Shown here: piece by piece, positions 32,320 through 41,918 of the stretch
Position numbering within the stretch: the stretch's first letter is position 1
Layout: every line of letters begins with the position of its first letter
From: Paraburkholderia hiiakae
Lineage (GTDB): Bacteria; Pseudomonadota; Gammaproteobacteria; Burkholderiales; Burkholderiaceae
Reading direction: 5' to 3'
DNA: 64,000 nucleotides
NCBI RefSeq assembly: GCF_904848665.1
Contig: NZ_CAJHCQ010000002.1
Coordinates: 558,001 to 622,000 of the forward strand
The notes under the pieces: generated by a model
Database searches by the model: none
What the model was told of the DNA's origin: nothing
Seen by the model: the letters and a program-made list of their open reading frames with translations, nothing else
Program-made: the position numbers and the translations under genes

Positions 32320-32994
32320 ATGAAAGGGCGTGAATTGTGCAGACTCCTGCTCGTGCTCGTGGCGCTATGCATCAGCGCCGGGGCGAGCGCGGGTAGAGGC
32401 GGCGGCTGGGTGCACGGCGGCGGCGGTTACGGCGGTGGCTGGGGCGGCGGCGGTGGCGGTGGTTACGGTGGCGGCTGGGGCGGCTACGGCGGCGTGAATC
32501 ACAGCAGCGGCTGGAGCGGTGGCTACCACGGCAACTATAGCGGCGGCGGTTATTACCATGGCGGTTATTACCACGGCTATGGCTGGTATCGGGGCGGCTA
32601 CTATCACGGCTACTATCACGGCTGGTATGGCTGCTGCGGTTCGGTCGGCTTCTACTACGGCCCTGGTTTCATCTACGGCTATCCGTTCTATCCGTACTAC
32701 TATCCGACGTACATCGGGAGCGTCTATTACCCCTACGTTTCAGGCGACTTCTCGCAGCCCACGCAGTGGATCGAAGAGGGTCAGGGCCAAGCCCAGCAAG
32801 CGCCCCAGTACGGCGGCGCCAATATGTACGATCAAAGCGGGCAGTATGGGCAAGGCGGCGGCCAAGGTGGGCAGGGTGGCGAGGCCCCATACGGCGTCTG
32901 GTACTACTGCGTAGCGTCGCAGACTTATTATCCGTACGTGCAAACCTGCGCCGGCGGCTGGCAGCAGGTTCCCGCGCGGCCACCTGATAGTTGA
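32320..32994 (+). CDS. Secreted Gly/Tyr/His-rich low-complexity protein
   Basis: 224 residues from ATG 32320 (GGGGTGAG upstream; the GTG at 32311 is an alternative). A signal peptide (about 1-24, ending ASA) precedes a long Gly-rich stretch of GGGY/GGGW blocks, then HG-YY repeats, then a Gln/Gly-rich segment. The C-terminal 35 residues are more ordered: WYYCVASQTYYPYVQTC..GW, with a likely disulfide between the two cysteines. The C-terminal motif is one I associate with conserved envelope proteins of Burkholderiales, but the function is unknown. Tyr/Gly/His richness suggests an aggregation-prone or surface role. Confidence 0.75.
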   Translation: MKGRELCRLLLVLVALCISAGASAGRGGGWVHGGGGYGGGWGGGGGGGYGGGWGGYGGVNHSSGWSGGYHGNYSGGGYYHGGYYHGYGWYRGGYYHGYYHGWYGCCGSVGFYYGPGFIYGYPFYPYYYPTYIGSVYYPYVSGDFSQPTQWIEEGQGQAQQAPQYGGANMYDQSGQYGQGGGQGGQGGEAPYGVWYYCVASQTYYPYVQTCAGGWQQVPARPPDS

Positions 32995-33107
32995 ATGACG
33001 GCGCGTTACCCCACCGCGTAGCGTTCGGCGTCGGCGTGCCGCGTCATTGAGCTAGTGAACGCCGGTGAAGCCGAACGCGCCGATCTCGACCACACCCTTC
33101 GCGCCTC

Positions 33108-33464
33108 TCAAGTGATTAGCGTGTAAGGGTCCGCTTCGAGCGCGACGCCCGCACCGCGAATCACCTGCAAGTAAGCAAACGTGTCGCCCACGGCAGCACT
33201 GGCCTGCTCGGCGAGACTGTGTGCGTTCGCCGATTTTTCGGCGCTCGCCATCATGGATTCGAGTGCGTCCGCATGCACGAACCCGTGAGCCGCCGCCGCA
33301 CTGAGAACCGCATCCAGAACGCGCCGGGCTGCCGCCCGGGCATCGACCGAAGCGAGTGGGGCGCGGTAGGCGAGAAAGCCCGCCATCAGCAGGAATTCGG
33401 CCGGGCTGATATGGTGACCATTGCCAACCGGCACGCCTTCCGGCATGTCGTGATATCGCGACAT
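33108..33464 (-). CDS. Hypothetical small alpha-helical protein
   Basis: 118 residues from the ATG at 33464, which has GGGAGG six bases before it; the longer frame to 33677 has no ribosome site. The protein is helical and Ala-rich with no signal peptide or membrane segment. Notable parts are HHISPAEFLLMAGFLAYRAP near residue 20 and VGDTFAYLQVIRGAGVALEADPYTLIT at the C-terminus. I do not recognise the family. The gene is isolated, between the Gly/Tyr-rich gene (convergent) and hpnJ (divergent). Confidence 0.6.
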   Translation of the reverse strand: MSRYHDMPEGVPVGNGHHISPAEFLLMAGFLAYRAPLASVDARAAARRVLDAVLSAAAAHGFVHADALESMMASAEKSANAHSLAEQASAAVGDTFAYLQVIRGAGVALEADPYTLIT

Positions 33465-33733
33465 ACAGCGCCTCCCGCTTTGGAGTGCTATGAATGCTGC
33501 TACGGATGCCCCAGAAAATATAGTACAGAAAGCATCCCGCATGCCGATGAATGCGGCATCAACTGGCGCCGGCTTTTGTAATTGGGTGTTTCGATAGGCG
33601 GGCACAGACGCTTTTTTCGCCGTGCCACGACGGCAAGTCGTAGTATTCTTGACCCGGGCAAAGCAGCCCTCCAGCAAGTGTCATGTTTTTGTAGGCTTCG
33701 AGACAAATTCACGGTTTTTCTCCGAGGGCATTC

Positions 33734-35155
33734 ATGAAAACGCTGTTTCTGCAGGCACCTTCCTTTGAGGGCTTCGATGGCGGCGCTGGCTCACGTTTCC
33801 AAACAAAGCGCGAGATCCGGTCGTTCTGGTATCCAACGTGGCTCGTCCAGCCCGCAGCGTTGGTCGAAGGCAGCCGCGTGGTAGATGCCCCCGCAGACGA
33901 GCTTTCACTGGAAGCGACCCTGGATATCGCTCAGGAATACGAACTGGTTATCATTCACACGAGTTCGCCCTCGTTCCAGAGTGACGTTCAGTTTGCCGGA
34001 CATTTGAAGCGGCGCAAGAGCACGATCCTCATCGGCATGATCGGCGCGAAAGTGGCGGTCGATCCTCATGGTTCGCTTACCGCGAGTGACGCGCTCGATT
34101 TCGTATGCCGCGAAGAATTCGACTTCACGTGCCGCGAAATTGCACAGGGTCTTCCGTTCGAATCGATCCTGGGCCTGAGCTATCGCCTGCCCGACGGCGG
34201 GATCGTGCACAACGACGCCCGGCCGATTCTCGAGGACATGGACCAGCTTCCATTCGTCTCGCCGATCTACAAGCGCGACCTCACGCCCGAGCATTATTTC
34301 AGCGGCTATCTCAAGCATCCGTATCTCTCGCTCTACACGGGCCGCGGCTGCAAATCCCGCTGCACGTTCTGCCTTTGGCCGCATACGGTTGGGGGGCACC
34401 GCTATCGCACGCGCTCGGTCGAACATGTGCTGGAAGAAGTGAAGTGGATTCGGGACAACATGCCCGAAATCAAGGAGATCATGTTCGACGACGACACCTT
34501 CACGGACCTGAGGCCGCGAGCCGAGGAGATCGCGCGAGGGCTGGGCAAGCTAGGCGTGACGTGGTCGTGCAATGCCAAGGCGAACGTGCCGTACTCGACG
34601 CTCAAGGTGATGAAGGACAACGGATTGCGGCTCTTGCTCGTGGGCTACGAATCCGGCGACGACAAGATTCTCGTGAACGTCAAAAAGGGCTTGCGTACCG
34701 ATATGGCGCGCCAGTTCAGTGAAGATTGCCACAAGCTTGGTATCAAGATCCACGGGACGTTCATCCTCGGTCTGCCGGGCGAGACGCACGAGACGATCCA
34801 GAAGACCATTCAGTACGCGAAAGAGATCAATCCCCATACCATTCAGGTGTCGCTCGCCGCGCCTTACCCGGGCACGGTGCTTCATAAACAGGCCGTTGAA
34901 AATGGGTGGCTGAACGATACCAAGGTCATCACGCTCATCAATTCGGCGGGCACGCAGGCTTCGACGATTGGCTATCCGCATCTCTCGCGCGAAGAGATTT
35001 ACCTTGGCGTCGAAGAGTTCTACAAACGCTTTTATTTCCGGCCATCGAAGATCTGGGAAATCGTCCGCGAGATGTTGATGAGCTGGGAGATGATGAAGCG
35101 GCGCCTGCAGGAGGGCGCGGAGTTCTTCCGGTATCTCCGGGCACGCAAGGTCTGA
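33734..35155 (+). CDS. hpnJ: Hopanoid biosynthesis radical SAM protein HpnJ
   Basis: 473 residues. An N-terminal B12-binding-like domain (about 1-150) precedes a radical SAM core with the cluster motif CKSRCTFC (about residue 205). The sequence MFDDDTFTDL, the GYESGDD block and the C-terminal region match the HpnJ subgroup. HpnJ acts late in hopanoid side-chain synthesis, in formation of the cyclitol-ether head group of bacteriohopanetetrol. No other hpn gene is in the window, so it stands apart from a squalene-hopene cluster. A perfect rho-independent terminator follows, so it is probably a single-gene unit. Confidence 0.88.
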   Translation: MKTLFLQAPSFEGFDGGAGSRFQTKREIRSFWYPTWLVQPAALVEGSRVVDAPADELSLEATLDIAQEYELVIIHTSSPSFQSDVQFAGHLKRRKSTILIGMIGAKVAVDPHGSLTASDALDFVCREEFDFTCREIAQGLPFESILGLSYRLPDGGIVHNDARPILEDMDQLPFVSPIYKRDLTPEHYFSGYLKHPYLSLYTGRGCKSRCTFCLWPHTVGGHRYRTRSVEHVLEEVKWIRDNMPEIKEIMFDDDTFTDLRPRAEEIARGLGKLGVTWSCNAKANVPYSTLKVMKDNGLRLLLVGYESGDDKILVNVKKGLRTDMARQFSEDCHKLGIKIHGTFILGLPGETHETIQKTIQYAKEINPHTIQVSLAAPYPGTVLHKQAVENGWLNDTKVITLINSAGTQASTIGYPHLSREEIYLGVEEFYKRFYFRPSKIWEIVREMLMSWEMMKRRLQEGAEFFRYLRARKV

Positions 35156-35171
35156 GACGCCCGCCCTAAAG

Positions 35172-35200
35172 AAAAAGCCCGGGATTCCGGGCTTTTTTTC
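35172..35200 (+). terminator. Rho-independent terminator after hpnJ
   Basis: AAAAAGCCCGG, a GATT loop and CCGGGCTTTTT with further T residues: an 11-bp stem with A- and T-tracts, 17 bases after the hpnJ stop. It can work in both directions. Confidence 0.92.
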
Positions 35201-35369
35201 ACTCTTTTTTCACTCACTTGTCACGCCTGTAACGCGCCCATGTTTGCCTCCTTCTCACATCAGGGCCGGCGCGTCGAGGCGAGCAGCTGGCAGGGTTCGT
35301 TACACAACAGCGCAGGCCGATCTGGTTGACGGTTCGAACCCTGTTGCGGTTGCGCTTATGCCAGCGCGA

Positions 35370-35630
35370 TCACTCCAGATCGCGCGTTTCCAGTTCCACG
35401 GACTGGCCCCCGTTTTTCTCCAGCGCGTGGCGCGCGGCCAGCTCGATGCTTGGGCGGTTCGCCTCGAAGGCGCTCAATAGCGCATGCGCCGATGTGCCGG
35501 TATTGCCAAAGCGATCGTTCAGCGCGTCGAGCGACACGCTGCACCATACCGGCCGGTTGTCCACGTTGGCTTCGAACGCTACGCGCGCGGCAGCCACGGC
35601 GTGCCGGCGACTCGTGAATTCGATTCTCAT
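35370..35630 (-). CDS. DUF1488-family protein
   Basis: 86 residues; GGAGG lies six bases before the ATG. The pattern of an N-terminal RIEF...HAVAAARVAFEANVDNRPVWCSVSLDAL followed by a helical C-terminus fits the small DUF1488 family of unknown function, cytoplasmic and common in beta-proteobacteria. There is no catalytic motif. It is isolated between the hpnJ terminator and another small minus-strand gene. Confidence 0.6.
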   Translation of the reverse strand: MRIEFTSRRHAVAAARVAFEANVDNRPVWCSVSLDALNDRFGNTGTSAHALLSAFEANRPSIELAARHALEKNGGQSVELETRDLE

Positions 35631-35700
35631 TCTGATCCTCCGTGAGTTTCACTGTTACAGGGTAGAGCCTGGCGCGGCCGATGTTGAGTTCTTTTTGCAG

Positions 35701-35955
35701 CTATTTCGCTTGAGCGCCGCTCGCGGGGTCGCTGCGCATCATCTTGTCATGAGTGGCGGGCCCCTTGGGCTTTTTCACCGGCATGTTGTCGGGATTGGAT
35801 GCGCTCGCGCCGCCTGGGGCCGCTGCCGGCGGCTTCACCATCGGCGGGGCAGGTGTATGCGCGGCCGTTTGTGCCTGCGCGCTGGCGGGCAGCCAGAAGG
35901 CCGCTAGCGGCACGCAGGCGATCGCGCCCCAGACGAGAGCATGAGGTGCCTTCAT
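35701..35955 (-). CDS. Small secreted Pro/Ala-rich protein
   Basis: 84 residues from ATG 35955 (GGAGAAG upstream). A signal peptide (about 1-29, ending ASAQA) is followed by a Pro/Ala-rich linker and a short basic tail with KKPKGPATHDKMMRSDP. It has no known domain. The mature part of about 55 residues is probably unstructured in the periplasm. The longer frame to 36096 has no ribosome site at its first codon. The function is unknown. Confidence 0.6.
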   Translation of the reverse strand: MKAPHALVWGAIACVPLAAFWLPASAQAQTAAHTPAPPMVKPPAAAPGGASASNPDNMPVKKPKGPATHDKMMRSDPASGAQAK

Positions 35956-36266
35956 GGCTTCTCCGTTTGTTTTCGTCGACATGATTCTGCAAGTGTCGCG
36001 AATCGCATGCCCGCAAGCGTGCGCTTGCGGCCAACGTCCGCAGTGACACAGCGCCGATGTCGTCGCGGCGCGTAAAACTGACTGCAAGTAGCGCAAGGGG
36101 CGGCTTCACGCGGATGCGCTGTCATGACTCTCTTGCGAGCAGGGTCTTTCGCATCGGGCGTTCCTGCTTCGCGTTTCATGCGCTCCAGTTAAACACTCCC
36201 CATGCCAGGGTTATGACAGGAGTCCTAGAATGAAGTTGTGAGTGTAAAGGAGACCGTAATAACGTC

Positions 36267-37715
36267 ATGGATACACAAGCGAAAACATTCGAGGAATTGC
36301 TGCGGCGGGAGTATCGGCACGGGTTCGTTTCGGACGTGCAGTCGGATACGTTGCCGCGCGGTTTATCCGAGGACGTGATCCGTCTTATCTCGGAGCGCAA
36401 AGAGGAGCCGGACTTCATGCTCGAATGGCGGCTCACCGCCTACCGGCATTGGCTCACGATGACCGAACCGCATTGGGCGAGCATCGTACACCCGCCGATC
36501 GACTTCCAGGACATTGCCTACTATTCGGCGCCGCACACGCAGACGGGGCGCCCGAAGAGCCTCGACGAAGTCGACCCGGAACTCCTTCGCACTTACGAAA
36601 AGCTCGGCGTGCCGCTGCAAGAGCGCGAGATGCTCGCGGGCGTGGCCGTGGACGCGGTATTCGACAGCGTGTCCGTTGCCACGACGTTTCGCCGGCAGTT
36701 GGGCGAGCTTGGCATTGTGTTCTGTTCGTTCTCGGAAGCGGTGCGCGACCATCCGGACCTCGTGCGTCAGTATCTCGGCTCGGTCGTGCCGTACACCGAC
36801 AACTTCTTCGCAACGCTCAACTCTGCGGTATTCAGCGACGGTTCGTTTTGCTATATCCCGCCGGGCGTGCGCTGCCCGATGGAGTTGTCCACGTACTTCC
36901 GCATCAACGCACGCAACACGGGCCAGTTCGAGCGCACGCTCATCGTGGCTGACAAGGGCGCTTACGTGAGCTACCTGGAAGGCTGCACGGCGCCGATGCG
37001 TGACGAAAACCAACTGCACGCCGCCGTTGTGGAACTCGTAGCCCTGGAGGGCGCGCAAATCCGCTATTCGACGGTGCAGAACTGGTACCCGGGCGACGCG
37101 CAGGGACGCGGCGGCATCTACAACTTCGTGACGAAGCGCGGCGACTGCCGCGAGGCGAACGCCAGGATTTCGTGGACACAAGTCGAAACCGGCTCCGCGA
37201 TTACGTGGAAATATCCGAGCGTCATTTTGCAGGGCGATAACTCGATCGGCGAGTTCTATTCGGCGGCGCTCACCAACCACTATCAGCAGGCCGATACCGG
37301 CACGAAGATGGTTCATATCGGGCGCAATACGCGCAGCACGATTCTCTCGAAGGGGATCTCGGCTGGCCGGGGCAAGAACGCTTATCGCGGGCTCGTGAAA
37401 ATGGCGCGCTCGGCTGAGAACGCCCGCAATTACACCCAGTGCGATTCGCTCTTGCTCGGCGATCGATGCAGCGCCTTCACATTTCCCTATATCGAGGTGA
37501 AGAACCCGAGCGCGAAGGTCGAACACGAAGCCTCGACGTCGCGCATTGGCGAAGACCAGTTGTTCTATTGCCGGCAGCGCGGGCTAACTGAGGAGGACGC
37601 GGTGTCGATGATCGTCAACGGTTTTTGCAAGGACGTGCTCAAGGAATTGCCGATGGAATTCGCCGTGGAAGCGCAAAAGCTTCTGGGCGTGAGCCTGGAA
37701 GGCAGCGTAGGTTGA
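36267..37715 (+). CDS. sufB: Fe-S cluster scaffold subunit SufB
   Basis: 482 residues, normal length. The typical SufB sequence is present throughout: DIAYYSAP near residue 90, [55 protein letters not shown] and a C-terminal [15 protein letters not shown]. SufB assembles clusters with SufC and SufD (SufBC2D). It is the first gene of a seven-gene operon. An AGGAG sits 14 bases before the ATG, an unusually long spacing, and no nearer in-frame start exists. No IscR-like or SufR regulator is adjacent. Confidence 0.95.
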   Translation: MDTQAKTFEELLRREYRHGFVSDVQSDTLPRGLSEDVIRLISERKEEPDFMLEWRLTAYRHWLTMTEPHWASIVHPPIDFQDIAYYSAPHTQTGRPKSLDEVDPELLRTYEKLGVPLQEREMLAGVAVDAVFDSVSVATTFRRQLGELGIVFCSFSEAVRDHPDLVRQYLGSVVPYTDNFFATLNSAVFSDGSFCYIPPGVRCPMELSTYFRINARNTGQFERTLIVADKGAYVSYLEGCTAPMRDENQLHAAVVELVALEGAQIRYSTVQNWYPGDAQGRGGIYNFVTKRGDCREANARISWTQVETGSAITWKYPSVILQGDNSIGEFYSAALTNHYQQADTGTKMVHIGRNTRSTILSKGISAGRGKNAYRGLVKMARSAENARNYTQCDSLLLGDRCSAFTFPYIEVKNPSAKVEHEASTSRIGEDQLFYCRQRGLTEEDAVSMIVNGFCKDVLKELPMEFAVEAQKLLGVSLEGSVG

Positions 37716-37728
37716 GAGGGAGAGCAGT

Positions 37729-38541
37729 ATGCTGGAAATCCGCAATCTGAATGTCGAAGTAGAAAGCAAGCCGATTCTGCGCGGTGTGGATTTGCGCGTG
37801 AATACGGGCGAGGTTCACGCGATCATGGGGCCGAACGGCTCCGGCAAAAGCACGCTCGCCCATGTGCTGGCGGGGCGCGAGCAATACGTGGTCACGGGAG
37901 GCAGCGTGCAGTACGACGGCTGCGACCTGCTCGCGCTTGCGCCCGATGAGCGCGCGCGACGCGGGCTCTTTCTCGCGTTTCAGTATCCGGTGGAAATACC
38001 GGGCGTGAGCAATATCTATCTGCTCAAGGCCGCGCTCAATGCGCTGCGCAGACATCGTGGTGAGTCGGAACTCGACGCCATGGATTTTCTCGCGCTAGTG
38101 AAGCAGAAAATGGCGGCCATGGAGATGAAGGAGGACCTTTTGTACCGCGGCGTGAACGAAGGGTTTTCGGGCGGCGAGAAAAAGCGCAACGAGGTGCTGC
38201 AAATGACAGTGCTGGAACCGCGTCTCGCGATTCTCGACGAGACCGACTCCGGGCTCGATATCGACGCGCTGCAACTCGTCGCGCGCGGCGTGAACCAGAT
38301 GCGCAGCGCGGACCGCGCGATCGTGCTGGTGACGCACTACCAGCGCCTGCTCGACTACATCGTGCCGGACCATGTGCACGTGCTTTCGCAGGGGCGCATC
38401 GTGCGATCGGGTTCGCATGAGCTCGCGCTCGAACTGGAGCGCAAGGGCTACGGTTGGCTCGGCGAGCCGGATAGCGACGGACCGGCAGGTGGGCCGGCCC
38501 CTGGCACGCAACACACGGCAGCCGTCAGGGAGCAACGATGA
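37729..38541 (+). CDS. sufC: Suf ATPase subunit SufC
   Basis: 270 residues. Walker A GPNGSGKST (about 35), signature GFSGGEKKRNE and Walker B LAILDETDSGLDID are all present, as is the switch His (VTHYQRL). SufC drives conformational change of SufBC2D by ATP hydrolysis. The last 20 or so residues (after GWLGEPDSDG) are a Gly/Pro-rich tail beyond the usual SufC end. It starts 13 bases after sufB and overlaps sufD by 4 bases. Confidence 0.95.
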   Translation: MLEIRNLNVEVESKPILRGVDLRVNTGEVHAIMGPNGSGKSTLAHVLAGREQYVVTGGSVQYDGCDLLALAPDERARRGLFLAFQYPVEIPGVSNIYLLKAALNALRRHRGESELDAMDFLALVKQKMAAMEMKEDLLYRGVNEGFSGGEKKRNEVLQMTVLEPRLAILDETDSGLDIDALQLVARGVNQMRSADRAIVLVTHYQRLLDYIVPDHVHVLSQGRIVRSGSHELALELERKGYGWLGEPDSDGPAGGPAPGTQHTAAVREQR

Positions 38542-39863
38542 GCGAATCAATGCGCGAGCATTACCGCGACGCCTTCCGCACGATGGCGGGAACATTGGCC
38601 GGCGTCGAGCTGCCCTGGCTGCGCAAGGCGAGGCGGCACGCGTTCGAACGGTTCGAAACGTTGGGCTTTCCGGGCACGCAGCTGGAAGCGTGGAAATACA
38701 CCAATGTGACGCCCATTGCGAAGCCGCTTTGGCATTTCATGCCTTCGGACGGTGAGCCAACGGACTATGCCCGCCTGATCGACGACCTCGTGCCCGCCGA
38801 CGCTGGCGGCCGTATCGTGTTCGTGAACGGCCGGCACGCGCCGAAGCTCTCGTCACTGCCGCCTTTACCGGAAGGCGCGTTCGTTGGCACGCTCGCACAG
38901 GCGATGCGAAGGATTCCTGATCGGGTAGAGTCCATCATGGCGCGCCGCGCGCCCGAGGACGGCTTTGCGGCGCTCAACGGCGCATTTCGCAGCGACGGCT
39001 ATGTGGTCGTACTGCCGCCAGGCTGCGCGCTGGACTGGCCGCTGCATGTGTTGTTCTTTAGCAGCGAGGCCGCGCTCGCCATGCATCCCTTCAACGCGGT
39101 GGTGGCGGAGCGAGGCGCGCGGTGCTCGATCGTCGAACAGTTCGCGGGCATTACCGACGAAGCCTATTTCGTCAACACCGTCACGGAGATCGTCGCCGAT
39201 GAAGAGGCTGACGTTCAGCACTGCCGTATCCAGCAGGAGGCACGCAGCGCGTTTCATATCGCGCACGTAGGCGTTTCGCAGCGGCGCGCCAGTCACTTCA
39301 CCTCGCACTCGTTTGCGTTTGGCGGCGCATTGTCACGCACGCAGATCGATACGCGGCTCGACGCGGAAGACGCCCAGGCCGATCTGAACGGCCTGTATTT
39401 CGTGAGCGCGAGGCAGCACGTGGATCATCACACGCGTATCGACCATGAGATGCCGCGCGGCACGAGTCGCGAATACTATCGCGGCGTGCTCGACGGCGCC
39501 TCGCATGGCGTGTTCGATGGCCGCGTGATCGTGCACCAGAATGCGCAGCAGACCAACGCACACCAGGGTAACGACAATCTGCTGCTCTCGCGCAACGCCG
39601 AGATCGACACGAAGCCGCAACTGGAAATTCACGCCGACGACGTGAAGTGCACGCACGGCGCGACCGTCGGCCAACTCGACGAGAGTCCGCTTTTTTACCT
39701 GCGCTCGCGCGGCATTGACGAGCGCATGGCGCGCGCGCTCCTCGTATGGTCGTTCGCGCGCGTGAGCGTGGATCGCGTGGAAAGCGCCGCGCTGCGCAGC
39801 CGGCTCACGCAACAACTGCTCGCGCGCTTGCCCGGCGGCGAATATCTGCGAGGACTGTCATGA
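38538..39863 (+). CDS. sufD: Fe-S assembly protein SufD
   Basis: 441 residues. The N-terminal helical part (about 1-110, with EAWKYTNVTPIAK) is typical of SufD, followed by the beta-helix core. The C-terminal domain has the SufB/D signature KCTHGATVGQLDESPLFYLRSRGI with its conserved Cys-Thr-His. It pairs with SufB in the SufBC2D scaffold and is needed for iron acquisition. The ATG overlaps the sufC stop, and its own stop overlaps the sufS start, so translation is coupled. Confidence 0.93.
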   Translation: MSESMREHYRDAFRTMAGTLAGVELPWLRKARRHAFERFETLGFPGTQLEAWKYTNVTPIAKPLWHFMPSDGEPTDYARLIDDLVPADAGGRIVFVNGRHAPKLSSLPPLPEGAFVGTLAQAMRRIPDRVESIMARRAPEDGFAALNGAFRSDGYVVVLPPGCALDWPLHVLFFSSEAALAMHPFNAVVAERGARCSIVEQFAGITDEAYFVNTVTEIVADEEADVQHCRIQQEARSAFHIAHVGVSQRRASHFTSHSFAFGGALSRTQIDTRLDAEDAQADLNGLYFVSARQHVDHHTRIDHEMPRGTSREYYRGVLDGASHGVFDGRVIVHQNAQQTNAHQGNDNLLLSRNAEIDTKPQLEIHADDVKCTHGATVGQLDESPLFYLRSRGIDERMARALLVWSFARVSVDRVESAALRSRLTQQLLARLPGGEYLRGLS

Positions 39864-41113
39864 ATCTGATCGAACCGGTGAGTATTCCCGACGCCGAAAC
39901 AGTGATGGGTTGGCGCCGCGACTTTCCGATTCTGCGCGAAAGCGTGCATGGCAAGCCGCTCGTGTATCTCGACAACGCCGCGACCACGCAGAAGCCCGCG
40001 AGCGTGATCGCCGCCGAGCAGGCCTATTACGAGCATGACAACGCCAACGTGCATCGCGGCGTGCATTTGCTGTCGCAACGCGCGACCGACGCCTATGAAG
40101 GCGCTCGCGCACGCATTGCGCGTTTCCTGCATGCGGCGCATGAGAACGAGATCGTGTACACGCGCGGCACGACGGAAGCGATCAATCTGGTGGCGCAAAG
40201 CTACGCGCGGCCGCGACTTCGGCCCGGTGACGAAGTGCTCATCACCGCGATGGAGCATCACTCGAACATCGTGCCCTGGCAACTCGTCTGTGCGCAGACG
40301 GGCGCTCTGCTGAAGGTGGTGCCGATCGACGACGACGGCACGCTCGACCTCGACGCCTACGAACGCCTGCTCGGCGCACGCACGCGTATGGTGGCCGTGG
40401 CGCATGCGTCGAACGCGCTGGGAACCGTCAATCCGGTTGCGCGGATGATCGAGCTTGCGCACGCGCGTGGCGTACCGGTGCTGGTGGATGGCGCGCAGGC
40501 GATTGCGCATCTTCCCGTGGACGTGGCCGCGATCGGTTGCGACTTCTATGCGTTCTCGGGTCACAAGATCTACGGCCCCACTGGCATTGGCGCGCTGTAT
40601 GCAACATCTGCGTTGCTGGAGGCCATGCCGCCATGGCAGGGCGGTGGCGACATGATCCGCTCCGTGACGTTCGAGAAGACCGAGTACAACGTGATTCCGT
40701 GGCGGTTCGAAGCGGGCACGCCGAATATCGCGGGCGCGATCGGTCTGGCGGCAGCGCTCGACTACGTGAGCGCGATTGGCCTGGAAGTGGCACAGCGGCA
40801 CGAGACTGATCTGCTCGCTTATGCGGACGCTGCCCTGCGTGGTATGTCCAACGTGAGAATGATTGGAACTGCGAAGGAAAAGCTGGGCATTGTCTCGTTC
40901 GTCATGGAGAATGCACACGCTCACGACATCGGCACGATCCTCGATCAGTGCGGCGTGGCGGTGCGTACGGGCCATCATTGTGCGATGCCGGTGATGGAGC
41001 GCTACGGCGTGCCGGCCACGGTGCGCGCTTCGTTTGCGCTGTACAACACACGTTCCGAAGTCGACGCGCTGATGGACGGTCTCGCGCGCGTAGAAGAGGT
41101 GTTTCCGCTATGA
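39860..41113 (+). CDS. sufS: Cysteine desulfurase SufS
   Basis: 417 residues from the ATG at 39860, within the sufD stop (ATGA overlap). It is a class V PLP enzyme: the PLP lysine is in FSGHKIYGPTG (about residue 235) and the catalytic cysteine in RTGHHCAMPVMERYGV (about 375), the group II pattern. YLDNAATTQKP and MEHHSNIVPW are conserved. The enzyme removes sulfur from cysteine and passes it to SufU, encoded next. No sufE is present, which fits the SufS-SufU pairing. Confidence 0.95.
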   Translation: MNLIEPVSIPDAETVMGWRRDFPILRESVHGKPLVYLDNAATTQKPASVIAAEQAYYEHDNANVHRGVHLLSQRATDAYEGARARIARFLHAAHENEIVYTRGTTEAINLVAQSYARPRLRPGDEVLITAMEHHSNIVPWQLVCAQTGALLKVVPIDDDGTLDLDAYERLLGARTRMVAVAHASNALGTVNPVARMIELAHARGVPVLVDGAQAIAHLPVDVAAIGCDFYAFSGHKIYGPTGIGALYATSALLEAMPPWQGGGDMIRSVTFEKTEYNVIPWRFEAGTPNIAGAIGLAAALDYVSAIGLEVAQRHETDLLAYADAALRGMSNVRMIGTAKEKLGIVSFVMENAHAHDIGTILDQCGVAVRTGHHCAMPVMERYGVPATVRASFALYNTRSEVDALMDGLARVEEVFPL

Positions 41114-41562
41114 GCGACCTGCGCGACCTATACCAGGAAACGATCTTCGACCACTACAGGCGGCCGCGAAACTGTCACGCCTTGCCCGGTGCGACGCATA
41201 GCGCCGAAGGATATAACCCGTTGTGCGGCGACCGCGTCACGCTGTATCTGCGTATCGAAGACGGAGTGGTCAAGGACGCCGGCTTCGAGGGCGCGGGCTG
41301 CGCGATCGCAACGGCTTCGGCTTCGTTGATGACGGAGGCGCTCAAGGGCCGCACGCAAGCGGAAGTCGAAGCGCTGTTCGAACGCTTTCACGCGATGGCG
41401 ACGGCGCCTTCGGATCGGCCGGTCTCGTCCGAAGGGCTCGGCAAACTCACGGTGCTCGCGGGCGTGCGCGAATTTCCGGCGCGCATCAAATGCGCGACGC
41501 TCGCGTGGCACACGCTGCACGCCGCGTTGCGCGACGAGCGCGGCACTGTTTCAACCGAATGA
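41110..41562 (+). CDS. sufU: SufU-type sulfur transfer protein (NifU/IscU fold)
   Basis: 150 residues, with the start in an ATGA overlap with sufS. IscU-fold motifs are NPLCGDRVTLYL (Cys and Asp ligand), GAGCAIATASASLMTE (second Cys), an insertion relative to IscU with FERFHAM, and IKCATLAWHTL (third Cys). That insertion and the lack of an HscA-binding LPPVK sequence mark it as zinc-binding SufU rather than IscU. It accepts persulfide from SufS and hands it to SufBC2D. Confidence 0.9.
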   Translation: MSDLRDLYQETIFDHYRRPRNCHALPGATHSAEGYNPLCGDRVTLYLRIEDGVVKDAGFEGAGCAIATASASLMTEALKGRTQAEVEALFERFHAMATAPSDRPVSSEGLGKLTVLAGVREFPARIKCATLAWHTLHAALRDERGTVSTE

Positions 41563-41584
41563 GGCTGCGCGTGCCTGGAGGCAA

Positions 41585-41917
41585 ATGACAATGAATACGC
41601 AAACGGCGAGCAGCGACCTGCGCGAACGCGTGATCGACGCGCTACGCTCGGTGTTCGATCCGGAGATACCGGTCAACATCTACGATCTGGGGCTCGTCTA
41701 TCAACTGGACGTGGACGCCGAAACGGGCCACGTGACGATTCACATGACGCTGACCGCGCCCGGTTGTCCGGTTGCGCAAACCTTCCCGGGCACGGTCGAA
41801 GAATGCGTGAATGATGTGGAGGGCGTGAGCGCGGCGCATGTGGAACTGGTCTGGGATCCCCCGTGGACGAGAGAGCGCATGTCCGAAGCGGCGCTCCTGC
41901 AACTGGGGATGCTTTGA
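41585..41917 (+). CDS. sufT: Fe-S assembly protein SufT (MIP18/DUF59 family)
   Basis: 110 residues. DUF59 signatures are SVFDPEIPVNIYDLGLVY (about 22-39), TLTAPGCPVA with the conserved Cys (about 62) and VWDPPWTRERMSEAAL at the C-terminus. SufT-like proteins help in maturation of Fe-S proteins. A GGAGG lies before two closely spaced ATGs (41585 and 41591); either may be used. The spacing to sufU is 22 bases; the next gene begins directly after its stop. Confidence 0.88.
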   Translation: MTMNTQTASSDLRERVIDALRSVFDPEIPVNIYDLGLVYQLDVDAETGHVTIHMTLTAPGCPVAQTFPGTVEECVNDVEGVSAAHVELVWDPPWTRERMSEAALLQLGML

Positions 41918-41918
41918 C

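Noticed and set aside
35320..35345. GGTTCGAACC resembling a tRNA T-arm
   Set aside because: Flanking bases do not form a five-pair T-stem, and no acceptor, D or anticodon arm can be built around it on either strand.
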